From Actinocrispum wychmicini (GTDB taxonomy: Bacteria; Actinomycetota; Actinomycetes; Mycobacteriales; Pseudonocardiaceae), in the NCBI RefSeq assembly GCF_004345645.1, contig NZ_SLWS01000011.1:295255-359254 (forward strand): a stretch of 64,000 nt of DNA, read 5' to 3'. Positions within the stretch are counted from its first letter, which is position 1, and each line of letters opens with the position of its first letter. Both the position numbers and the translations under genes were made by a program. This document shows positions 32,064-39,484 of the stretch, piece by piece. Under the pieces are notes generated by a model. It was not told the origin of the DNA. It saw nothing but the letters and a program-made list of their open reading frames with translations, and did not search any database.

Positions 32064-32954
32064 ATGGATTCGCGGGAGCTCGGATATTTCGTGGCGGTCG
32101 CCGAGGAGCTGCACTTCGGCCGCGCCGCCGAACGGCTCGGCATCGCCCAGCCGCCGCTGTCCCGGGCGATCAAGCAGCTGGAACACCGGCTGGGGGTCGC
32201 GTTGTTCGAACGCACCAGCCGCAAGGTGGTCCTCACCGCCGCGGGCGAGGTGCTGTTCCACGAGGGACGGAAGGCGTTGGACGCCCTGTCCGCCGCGACC
32301 CTGCGAACCCAGCGAGCCGGCGAGCCCCGACCCCGGCTGGTCCTGGTGATGAAGCCCGCCGGGGACTCCGCGCTGCTCGACTCGATCCTCGCGGCGTACG
32401 CGGAGGACGCCGACTCGATCCCGGTCGAGCTGTCGGTCTGTGGGATCGGCGAACAGTCCGGGATCCTGCGCGACGGCCGCGCCGACGTGGCGTTGCTGCA
32501 CGCGCCGTACGACGATATGTCCGGTTTCGACACCGAGGAGTTGCACTCCGAGGACTCGGTGGCGGTGTTGCCGCGTGGCCATCGGCTGGCGGACTGTGAC
32601 CACCTGATCATGGCGGACATGGCGGGGGAGACGTTCCCACGCTGGCCGGGGAAGCCGGGATCCGGGCCATTGGTGCGGGACAGCGCGCAGTTGCTGTTGC
32701 TGGTCGCGTTGGGACGGACCATCGCGGTGCTGCCGGAGTCGGTCCGGGCCCATTTGCGGGACGACCTGGTCACCGTCCCCGTGCTGGACGGGCCCGTCAC
32801 CACGACGGTCGTGGCATGGCCGGAGCGTTCCCGGTCGCGTGCGGTGGCCGCGTTCGTCCGTGCCGCGACTCGAAGTGTCGATCTGGCGGGCCGTGGTTCG
32901 TACATAGAGCATGAACGCTATGAAGACGCTGCTCACGGGACTTGGACTGGTTGA
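32064..32954 (+). CDS. LysR-family regulator
   Basis: This 296-residue protein has an N-terminal LTTR HTH (MDSRELGYFVAVAEELHFGR, AAERLGIAQPPLSRAIKQLE). The effector domain has VAVLPRGHRLADCDHLIMAD and GRTIAVLPESV. It is divergent from the SDR gene, its likely target, with a 70-bp regulatory gap. The 3' end overlaps the start of the SMP-30 gene by 44 bp, so the two are probably cotranscribed. The effector is unknown. Confidence 0.9.
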   Translation: MDSRELGYFVAVAEELHFGRAAERLGIAQPPLSRAIKQLEHRLGVALFERTSRKVVLTAAGEVLFHEGRKALDALSAATLRTQRAGEPRPRLVLVMKPAGDSALLDSILAAYAEDADSIPVELSVCGIGEQSGILRDGRADVALLHAPYDDMSGFDTEELHSEDSVAVLPRGHRLADCDHLIMADMAGETFPRWPGKPGSGPLVRDSAQLLLLVALGRTIAVLPESVRAHLRDDLVTVPVLDGPVTTTVVAWPERSRSRAVAAFVRAATRSVDLAGRGSYIEHERYEDAAHGTWTG

Positions 32955-33720
32955 GTCGCCGCGCTGGCGCGACGGCCTGCTGTGGTTCGCCGACTGGTCA
33001 GCCGGTGAAGTTATCACGGTCGACCTGGACGGCAACCACGAGGTCGTCGCCCGGGTCGACTCGTTGCCGCTGTGCATCGACTGGCTCCCGGACGGTCATC
33101 TGCTGATCGTCGACTCGCCGAACGGCCGGCTGCTGCGCCGGGACCAGGACGGCACTCTGGTCACCCGTGCTGACCTGGGCAAACCAGGCTGGAACGATAT
33201 CGTCGTGGACGGGCGCGGCAACGCGTACGTGAACTGCGCCGGCTTCAACCCGATGGCCGGCGAGGAGTTCAAACCCGGCGGGGTGTACCTCGCGAACCCG
33301 GACGGTTGTCGGCAGGTGGCCGACGACATCGCGTTTCCCAACGGCATGGCAGTGGTCGACGACGTGCTGATCGTGGCCGACTCGTACGGGCACGCCCTGG
33401 TGGCGTTCGACATTCAGCCGAACGGGGATCTCGCGAACCGCCGAATCTGGGCCGACCTGGGCTCCGACGTCCCGGACGGCATCTGCGTGGACCGCTCGGG
33501 CGCCGTCTGGTACGCCGACGTTCCGCACAAGCGGTGTGTTCGGGTCGCTTCTGGCGGCAAGGTGCTGGATACCGTCGACGTGGACCGGGGCGCGTTCGCG
33601 TGTGCCCTGAACGGGTCGACGTTGTTCGTCGTGGCCGCCGAGTGGCAGGGGATGACCGAGAAGGAGCTGGTCCGCCCTGGTAGTGGGCAGGTGATCGCGG
33701 TCGACCTCGATACGGCATAG
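32911..33720 (+). CDS. SMP-30/gluconolactonase-family protein
   Basis: This 269-residue six-bladed beta-propeller of the SMP-30/gluconolactonase/LRE family has ESPRWRDGLLWFADWSAGEV (metal-binding Glu), PNGMAVVDDVLIVADSYGHA and PDGICVDRSGAVWYADVPHK (Asn and Asp metal ligands). Family members hydrolyse lactones, with Ca/Zn at the pore. The start overlaps the LysR gene; the ATG at 32920 is an alternative. It is followed with 8 bp by asparagine synthase if that starts at 33729. The substrate is not evident. Confidence 0.88.
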   Translation: MNAMKTLLTGLGLVESPRWRDGLLWFADWSAGEVITVDLDGNHEVVARVDSLPLCIDWLPDGHLLIVDSPNGRLLRRDQDGTLVTRADLGKPGWNDIVVDGRGNAYVNCAGFNPMAGEEFKPGGVYLANPDGCRQVADDIAFPNGMAVVDDVLIVADSYGHALVAFDIQPNGDLANRRIWADLGSDVPDGICVDRSGAVWYADVPHKRCVRVASGGKVLDTVDVDRGAFACALNGSTLFVVAAEWQGMTEKELVRPGSGQVIAVDLDTA

Positions 33721-33728
33721 TGGCTGCG

Positions 33729-35651
33729 GTGTGCGGCCTACTTGGACTGATCTGTGCGACTGAGAGCGAAGCGACGGCTGCCCGCGGCGCCGTCCAAGGC
33801 GCGTTGCGGTGCCAGCGTCACCGTGGGCCGGACGAGACCGACACGTGGGCGGACGCCGAGGTCGTCTACGGGTTCAACCGGCTCGGGTTCATCGACCTGG
33901 AACGGTCGCACCAGCCACTGACCTGGGGACCGCCCGAGGCGCCGGCCCGCTACACGCTCAACTTCAACGGCGAGGTCTACAACTACCTCGAACTTCGCGC
34001 CGAGCTGACCGAACGCTTCGGCGCGAAGTTCAACACCGAAGGCGACGGCGAGGCGGTCGTCGCCGCGTACCACCACCTCGGGCCGGACGCGGTCAAGCGG
34101 CTGCGCGGCATGTTCGCGTTCATGATCTGGGACGCGCAGGAGAAGGTTGTGTTCGGCGCCCGCGACCCGTTCGGCATCAAACCGCTCTTCTACTCTGCCG
34201 GGCCGGGCGGGGTCGCGTTCGCCAGCGAGAAGAAGAGCCTCCTTGAGCTGTCCGGGACGCTCGGCGTCGCCGAGGAACTGGACAAGACCGCGCTGCAGCA
34301 CTACCTCGTCCTGCAGTACGTGCCGGAGCCCGAGTCGCTGCACACCGGGATCCGCCGCGTCGAGTCCGGCACTTCCTTCCGCGTCGCCCCAGGCGGCCAG
34401 GTCGAGTTCACCCGGTACTTCCACCCTCAGTTCGCCGCGCGGCCGGTGTCGCCTTCGGCGCTGTACGACCAGATCGCCGACGTCATGCGCGACTCGGTGG
34501 CCAAGCACATGATCTCCGACCCGGACGTCACGGTCGGCGCGTTCCTGTCCGGCGGGATCGACTCCACCGCGACCGCGACGCTGGCCAAGGAGTTCAACCC
34601 GAACCTGATCGCGTTCACCAGCGGGTTCGAGCGCGAAGGTTACTCCGAAGTGGACGTCGCCGCGGAGACCGCCGAGGCGATCGGCGTGCGGCACGTGGTC
34701 CGGATGGTGTCCGCGGCCGAGATGATGGAGGCACTGCCGCTCATCGTCTGGTATCTCGACGACCCGGTCGCCGACCCAGCCCTGGTGCCGTTGTGGTTCA
34801 TCGCGCGCGAGGCACGTAAGCACGTGAAAGCGGTCCTGTCCGGCGAGGGCGCGGACGAGCTGTTCGGCGGTTACACCATCTACAACGAGCCGATCTCGTT
34901 GGCGCCGTTCGAAAAGATCCCTGGCGGCGTCCGCAGGATGATCGGCAAGGTCTCCACGAAGATCCCGGAAGGCATCCGCGGCAAAGACCTCCTCCGCCGA
35001 GGCGCACTGTCCCTTGAGGACCGTTACTACGGAAACGCCCGCAACTTCCGCGACGAACAACTGCGCGCGGTGCTCCGAACCTACGACCCCACCATCGGCT
35101 TCAAGGAAATCACCGCACCCTGGTACGCCCAGTCACAAGGCTGGGACCCAGTAGCCCGGATGCAACACGTCGACCTGTACACCTGGCTACGCGGCGACAT
35201 CCTCGTAAAAGCCGACAAAGTAACCATGGCCAACTCACTGGAACTGCGCGTGCCCTTCCTGGACACCGAAGTCTTCAACGTCGCCGCCAGCATCCCCCTG
35301 GACCAGAAACTCGCCGGCGGAACAACAAAGTACGCACTGCGCCGAGCACTAGCCAAGATCATCCCCCCACACGTACTGAACCGCCGCAAACTAGGCTTCC
35401 CCGTACCCATCCGAGTATGGCTGCGCAACGAGATGTACGACTGGGCCCAAAACATCATCACCGACTCGAAAACCGACTACCTCCTCGACAAGAACGCAAT
35501 CCTGTCCCTCCTACGCGAACACAAAGCAGGCGCCCACGACCGCAGCCGCCAACTCTGGGCCCTGCTGGTGTTCATGTTGTGGCACGGAATCTTCGTCGAG
35601 CACAGCATCAAGCCGGCCGTCCCCGAACCGGTCTATCCCGTGAAGCTCTAG
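33729..35651 (+). CDS. asnB: Glutamine-hydrolysing asparagine synthase
   Basis: This 640-residue enzyme has an N-terminal class II glutaminase domain (VCGLLGL, GPDETDTWADAEV, NFNGEVYNYLELR) and a C-terminal synthase domain with the ATP pyrophosphatase loop LSGGIDSTATATL and SGEGADELFGGY. The catalytic cysteine must be residue 2 after fMet removal, so the GTG at 33729 is chosen over the GTG at 33720. It makes asparagine from aspartate or amidates another carboxylate. The 3' third shows a visible shift to A-ending codons. A long inverted repeat follows. Confidence 0.93.
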   Translation: MCGLLGLICATESEATAARGAVQGALRCQRHRGPDETDTWADAEVVYGFNRLGFIDLERSHQPLTWGPPEAPARYTLNFNGEVYNYLELRAELTERFGAKFNTEGDGEAVVAAYHHLGPDAVKRLRGMFAFMIWDAQEKVVFGARDPFGIKPLFYSAGPGGVAFASEKKSLLELSGTLGVAEELDKTALQHYLVLQYVPEPESLHTGIRRVESGTSFRVAPGGQVEFTRYFHPQFAARPVSPSALYDQIADVMRDSVAKHMISDPDVTVGAFLSGGIDSTATATLAKEFNPNLIAFTSGFEREGYSEVDVAAETAEAIGVRHVVRMVSAAEMMEALPLIVWYLDDPVADPALVPLWFIAREARKHVKAVLSGEGADELFGGYTIYNEPISLAPFEKIPGGVRRMIGKVSTKIPEGIRGKDLLRRGALSLEDRYYGNARNFRDEQLRAVLRTYDPTIGFKEITAPWYAQSQGWDPVARMQHVDLYTWLRGDILVKADKVTMANSLELRVPFLDTEVFNVAASIPLDQKLAGGTTKYALRRALAKIIPPHVLNRRKLGFPVPIRVWLRNEMYDWAQNIITDSKTDYLLDKNAILSLLREHKAGAHDRSRQLWALLVFMLWHGIFVEHSIKPAVPEPVYPVKL

Positions 35652-35672
35652 CCTCTGGCGGGGGCCCGAAGA

Positions 35673-36108
35673 GAATGTTCGCTCGCCGCTTGGGCAGGCC
35701 GCCAAGAGGGAGTCGCTGGCCGGGTTTTGCTGCTGTGGTTGGGTTGGATCCCACCTGGCCCGTTTGGAGCGCGCAGCATAGCAACCCAGAGCGAGAAAGC
35801 GCTTGCAGTGCAACACACTTCGCCCAGAGCGGTGTCTCCCTCCCGTATGGCCTGGGCGAAGCCAAACACATCTGTCAGGTGGGGTCCAAGCCCACGAAAC
35901 CCAACCGGAGGTCCGCCTACGAATCCCAACAAAAGGCGAAAGCCCTACGGACCGGAAGACCAAGCTGGACCCCACCTGGCAGATGTGTTTCCCTTGGGCG
36001 GGCCATACGGGAGGGGGGCGCCGCCACCGTAGACAACCCAACCACAGCAGCAAAACCCGGCCAGAAGACTCCCTCTCGGCGGCCTGCCCGAGCGGCGAGC
36101 GAACATTC
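35673..36108. repeat. Long imperfect inverted-repeat element (about 436 bp)
   Basis: Outer arms 35673-35746 and 36034-36108 are reverse complements with only a few mismatches. Inner arms 35828-35890 and 35964-36024 also pair (AAACACATCTG and AGGTGGGGTCC cores). About 80 bp of the left side (35747-35827) has no partner, and a 73-bp loop lies in the centre. Frames through it on both strands are by-products of the symmetry. It fills the non-coding gap between asnB and the tetR-type gene. Transcribed, it would form one very long hairpin. Confidence 0.85.
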
Positions 36109-36154
36109 TTTCAGTCCTCAAGCAGCAAGCGACACCCCACCAACGCTCGCAACC

Positions 36155-36742
36155 TCACAGATTGTCCAATGTGGGCCGAGAGCCGAAAAGGAGAGTGGCC
36201 AAAGCGCGGAATACATCCGCGGGATCCCGATCACCGATCGTCCGGTCCAGGTTGCCGCCTTGGACGAGGTTGGCGAAGCCGTGGGCGGCGGACCAGGCCG
36301 CGAGTTGGGCCAGGCTGGCGTCCGGGCCGCGGAACGATTCGGGCATGGCCTGGACGGTTCCGCGCAGCATCTTGCCGGTGCGTTCGCGGGCCGCGATCAG
36401 TTCTGGGGCCTTGCGGTGGTAGAGGTCGGGGCGGTACATCACTTCGAAGTGGGCGGGGTGTTCCAGGGCGAAGCGGACGTACCGGACGCCCAGGTCGATC
36501 ATGCTGGCGCGGTCCTCGGCCAGCGCTTCGGCCAGTGAGTCCGCCAGCATCTCGTTGCCTTCCACGGCGATGGCGGTGAGCAGGCCGGCTTTGTCCTTGA
36601 AATGATGGGCGGGGGCGGCGTGCGAGACGCCGGCGCGGCGGGCGAGGTCGCGGAGGCTGATCGCGCCCGGCCCGGATGCCTCGATCACCTCGAGGGCGGC
36701 GTCCAGGACGGCGCGGCGGAGGTCGCCGTGGTGGTAGGCCAT
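36155..36742 (-). CDS. TetR/AcrR-family repressor
   Basis: This 195-residue protein has the TetR HTH at residues about 10-55 (GAISLRDLARRAGVSHAAPA, HHFKDKAGLLTAIA). The C-terminal ligand domain has FALEHPAHFEVMYRPDLYHR and AWSAAHGFANLVQGGNLDRT, typical of the WHG/TetR_C_33 group. It is divergent from the SCO6745-like gene; the 89-bp gap carries two copies of a 23-bp palindrome, so autoregulation and control of the neighbour are likely. The ligand is unknown. Confidence 0.9.
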   Translation of the reverse strand: MAYHHGDLRRAVLDAALEVIEASGPGAISLRDLARRAGVSHAAPAHHFKDKAGLLTAIAVEGNEMLADSLAEALAEDRASMIDLGVRYVRFALEHPAHFEVMYRPDLYHRKAPELIAARERTGKMLRGTVQAMPESFRGPDASLAQLAAWSAAHGFANLVQGGNLDRTIGDRDPADVFRALATLLFGSRPTLDNL

Positions 36743-36758
36743 GCCAGCACCATACCGT

Positions 36759-36817
36759 GAATCTAGTCATTGACAAGATTTGGATACCGAGGTTGAATCT
36801 AGTCACCGACAAGATTC
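36759..36817. promoter_or_regulatory. Twin TetR operators with embedded promoter
   Basis: Two 23-bp imperfect palindromes, 36759-36781 and 36795-36817, share GAATCTAGTCA-N2-GACAAGATT and lie 36 bp apart. The first contains a TTGACA -35 candidate (36770-36775) directed towards the SCO6745-like gene. Binding of the divergent TetR protein would block both promoters. Confidence 0.75.
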
Positions 36818-36831
36818 AGGTGGAGGCAGTG

Positions 36832-37665
36832 ATGGAACGACAGATGTGGCAGTTGCTGGAGCCGGTGCACGCGATCGTCTACTACGCCCCGGAGGTGTTC
36901 GAGGAGTTCGCCAGGCTCGGGTACCAGACCGACACCCGCTGGCCCACGTACTTCGCGCTGCGGTCGGCGCCGTTGGGCACGCCGACGAAGGAGCTGGTCG
37001 CGGCCACGTTCCACAGCTTCAACCCGAAGATGGTCGCCGAGCACATCCCGACCGTTGCCGACCAGGCCGCGATCCTGCGGGCCCGGCTGACCGGTGTCGA
37101 CCGGGCGTTACGCCGGATCCTCGGCGACCTGGTGGACAGCCCCGAGTTGGCCGAGGCCGCGGACCTGGCCAAGACGGTCGCGCTGGCGGCCAACACCGCT
37201 GGGAGGCCGCTCGCCGCCGCCAACGCGGCCCTGCCGTGGCCGCGGGAGCCGCACCTGGTGCTGTGGCACGCCGCCACGGTCATCAGGGAACACCGCGGTG
37301 ACGGCCACATCGCCGCCCTGCTGACCGCGGGCTTGGACCCGTGTGAGGCGCTGGTGTCGTTCGCCGCGATCGGGGCCGCGCCGGTGGAGGTCTTCGCCAG
37401 CCGCCAGTGGAGCGACGAGGAATGGGCCGCCACCCAGGCCCGCCTGGTCGAGCGAGGCTGGGTGAACGCGGACGGCACCGCCACACCACAGGGCAAGGCG
37501 GGGCGGGACGAGGTCGAGCGGGTCACCGACCGGCTCGCCGCGGCGCCGTGGCAGGCGATCGGCCCGGCCATGGGTCGGCTGGCCCAGTTGGTGATGCCCG
37601 TGATGATGAAGATCGTCGAGTCCGGCCTGCTGCCGTCGAAGAGCACGCTCGGCATCGCGCGATGA
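36832..37665 (+). CDS. SCO6745-family protein
   Basis: This 277-residue helical protein is known from many actinomycetes: an N-terminal MWQLLEPVHAIVYYAPEVFE, a middle PTYFALRSAPLGTPTKELVA, and later LPWPREPHLVLWHAATVIRE and DEEWAATQARLVERGW. It resembles a duplicated winged-helix/MarR-like fold without an obvious enzyme signature. It is divergent from the TetR gene and preceded by its twin operators, so it is the likely TetR target. I chose ATG 36832 with GGAGG about 8 bases upstream. Function is unknown. Confidence 0.8.
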   Translation: MERQMWQLLEPVHAIVYYAPEVFEEFARLGYQTDTRWPTYFALRSAPLGTPTKELVAATFHSFNPKMVAEHIPTVADQAAILRARLTGVDRALRRILGDLVDSPELAEAADLAKTVALAANTAGRPLAAANAALPWPREPHLVLWHAATVIREHRGDGHIAALLTAGLDPCEALVSFAAIGAAPVEVFASRQWSDEEWAATQARLVERGWVNADGTATPQGKAGRDEVERVTDRLAAAPWQAIGPAMGRLAQLVMPVMMKIVESGLLPSKSTLGIAR

Positions 37666-37695
37666 GTTTTCCGGCCCGGCCAGGTCGGTACGGGC

Positions 37696-38234
37696 ATGAG
37701 CAAGGTTCTGTATCACGTCACGATGTCCCTGGACGGTTTCATCGCCGGCCCGAACGACGACATGTCCTGGCTCGCCGGGAACGCCGGGCCGAACGAGACG
37801 GTTGACGAGGTCCTGCCGCAGATCGGCGCGCTGCTGATCGGCCACCGCACGTACTTCCCGGCCACCGCACGTACTTCCCGGCCACCGGCGCCGAGGGCAA
37901 GCCGTACGGTGGCGTGTGGACCGGGCCGATGTACGTCCACACCACCGAAACAGGGCTCGCTGACGGCTTCACCCCGGTGTCCGACCTCAAAGCCGCGGTG
38001 GTGGCCGCGTCGGCGGCCGCCGGCGACAAGTACGTCGTGATTCTCGGCGCCGCCACGGCCCGCAAGTGCCTGGAAGCCGGACTGCTCGACGAAATCCTGG
38101 TGCACATCGCGCCCGTCCTGATCGGCGACGGCACCAGGTTGTTCGACCACCCCGGCGGCACGAACGTCCACCTGGAACGGATCAAGTACACGGTGACCCC
38201 GACAGTGACGAACATGTGGTTGCGTGTCCGGTGA
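37696..38234 (+). pseudogene. RibD/DHFR-like reductase gene frameshifted by a 20-bp tandem duplication
   Basis: The first part encodes MSKVLYHVTMSLDGFIAGPN and continues to LIGHRTYFPAT. It then leaves frame because the 20-bp unit GCCACCGCACGTACTTCCCG is present twice (37841-37860 and 37861-37880). Removing one copy restores a continuous reading frame: PATGAEGKPYGGVWTGPMYV and on to KYVVILGAATARKCLEAGLL and LVHIAPVLIGDGTRLFDH, giving a normal RibD C-terminal/DHFR-like protein of about 172 residues. As written, the product ends out of frame at 38040. It could be a recent inactivation, a reversible switch or an assembly artefact. Confidence 0.85.
37841..37880. repeat. 20-bp perfect tandem duplication
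   Basis: Two adjacent identical copies of a 20-mer, followed by a partial third (GCCACC). Because 20 is not a multiple of three, it shifts the frame of the RibD/DHFR-like gene. Confidence 0.95.
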
Positions 38235-38270
38235 TCTGCTGCCGCAATCGTCCTCGGTAGGCTGGGCCAC

Positions 38271-38618
38271 ATGACAATCCGTCGCGTGGTACCGAACGTG
38301 AGCACTGAGGACATCGAGGCGAGCGCGGACTTCTACCGCGGCCTGGGCTTCGACGAGGCGATGAACATCGGCTGGGTGGCGACGATGGCGTCACCCAGCA
38401 ACCCGACCGCGCAGGTCGGTCTGATCGGGCCGGACCCGTCCGGACTGCACCCGGCCATCTCGGTCGAAGTGGACGATGTGGACTCCGTCCACGAGGACCT
38501 GGTGGCAGCCGGTCGGGAAATCGTTTACTCACTGCGCGACGAGCCGTGGGGTGTGCGCCGGTTCTTCGTGCGCGATCCGAACGGGACGATCGTGAACGTC
38601 CTCACCCACCGGGCTTGA
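38271..38618 (+). CDS. VOC/glyoxalase-family protein
   Basis: This 115-residue single-domain vicinal-oxygen-chelate protein has VVPNVSTEDIEASADFYRGL, FDEAMNIGWVATM, HPAISVEVDDVDSVHEDLVA and WGVRRFFVRDPNGTIVNVLT, the two beta-alpha-beta-beta-beta modules. Members include glyoxalases, bleomycin-binding proteins and dioxygenases; the substrate is not readable here. It ends 33 bp before the ArsR gene, whose promoter begins within its stop codon region. Confidence 0.85.
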   Translation: MTIRRVVPNVSTEDIEASADFYRGLGFDEAMNIGWVATMASPSNPTAQVGLIGPDPSGLHPAISVEVDDVDSVHEDLVAAGREIVYSLRDEPWGVRRFFVRDPNGTIVNVLTHRA

Positions 38619-38644
38619 CGCGTAGGATATCTCCTATCTATTCT
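38615..38644 (+). promoter_or_regulatory. Promoter and operator of the ArsR-SRPBCC pair
   Basis: -35 TTGACG (38615-38620), an 18-nt spacer and -10 TATTCT (38639-38644). The spacer contains the inverted repeat TAGGATATCTCCTA (38623-38636), a fitting ArsR operator. The GTG start at 38652 would be at or next to the +1, so the transcript is probably leaderless. Confidence 0.6.
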
Positions 38645-38651
38645 CGATCGA

Positions 38652-38963
38652 GTGACTGACGAGGTCTTCGCCGCGCTTGCCAGCCCGGTCCGCCGGGATG
38701 TGCTGCGGATCCTGCTGGACGGGCCCAGGCCGGTGCAGGAGTTGGCGGACCACTTCGACATGCGCCGGCCCAGCCTGTCGGAGCATCTCAAGGTGCTCAA
38801 GGACGCCGGTCTGGTCAGCGAGCGCAAAGAAGGCCGGTTCCGGTACTACTCACTGGAACCCGAACCGTTGCGGCAGGTGTCGGACTGGCTGACACCGTAC
38901 GAACGGTTCTGGCGGGCGAAGCTCGCCAAGCTGCGTGACCTGCTCGACGAGGACGACCTGTGA
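38652..38963 (+). CDS. ArsR-family regulator
   Basis: This 103-residue winged-helix regulator has MTDEVFAALASPVRRDVLRI, LADHFDMRRPSLSEHLKVLK and a wing VSERKEGRFRYYSLEPEPL. It lacks the CxC metal site of true ArsR/SmtB and belongs to the SdpR-like group usually paired with SRPBCC proteins. The GTG start has no Shine-Dalgarno sequence but lies just after the promoter (leaderless). Its stop overlaps the next start by 4 bases, so the two are coupled. It is likely autoregulated through the inverted repeat in its promoter. Confidence 0.88.
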   Translation: MTDEVFAALASPVRRDVLRILLDGPRPVQELADHFDMRRPSLSEHLKVLKDAGLVSERKEGRFRYYSLEPEPLRQVSDWLTPYERFWRAKLAKLRDLLDEDDL

Positions 38964-39376
38964 CCGAGGCGATCGAGGTCGACCAGTTCCTCGGCCACCC
39001 GCCCGCCAAGGTGTGGCGGGCGCTGACCGAACCCGACCTGCTGGCCAGGTGGCTGATGCCGAACGACATCAAACCCGTTGTCGGGCACCGGTTCCATCTG
39101 CACGCCGAGCCGGTGCCGGCGGTGAACTTCGCCGGCGGGCCGGTGGCGTGCGAGGTGCTGGAGATCGAACCCGAGCGGCTGATCAAGTTCGCCTGGGGCG
39201 ACCACTGGACCATCACGTGGCGGCTGGCGCCCGAAGGCCGGGGCACCCGGCTGATACTCACCCACGACGGGTTCGGGCCGGACGAGGAGCTGGTGCGCCG
39301 GATCATGAACGGCGGCTGGCGGTCCCGGGTGTTGCGGAAGCTGATCAACTTCCTCGAACGGAGTAACGCCGGCTAG
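38960..39376 (+). CDS. SRPBCC (AHSA1-like) protein
   Basis: This 138-residue START/AHSA1-type hydrophobic-cavity protein has VDQFLGHPPAKVWRALTEPD, LLARWLMPNDIKPVVGHRFH, EVLEIEPERLIKFAWGDHWT and a C-terminal GGWRSRVLRKLINFLE. ArsR-SRPBCC gene pairs are common in actinobacteria; the SRPBCC protein may bind a small hydrophobic ligand. It is coupled to the ArsR gene by a GTGA overlap. No enzymatic residues are evident. Confidence 0.88.
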   Translation: MTEAIEVDQFLGHPPAKVWRALTEPDLLARWLMPNDIKPVVGHRFHLHAEPVPAVNFAGGPVACEVLEIEPERLIKFAWGDHWTITWRLAPEGRGTRLILTHDGFGPDEELVRRIMNGGWRSRVLRKLINFLERSNAG

Positions 39377-39484
39377 GCGAATTCATCCCATCGGATCCGA
39401 CATCCGCCCGGCTGGCTGTACCGCCAAGCGGTCGAGAGTGACACCGTCTGCACGGCGGTGCCACTGACGACTCGCGAGGGGAAC

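Noticed and set aside
33720..33728. GTG 33720 as asnB start
   Set aside because: It would bury the catalytic Cys at position 5; the GTG at 33729 gives Cys at position 2.
33738..35060. 440-codon frame antisense to asnB
   Set aside because: Mirror of a conserved synthase gene, no homology-like pattern.
35417..36579. Several 100-370-codon frames through 35.6-36.1 kb on both strands
   Set aside because: They arise from the long inverted repeat; similar peptides on both strands simply reflect its symmetry.
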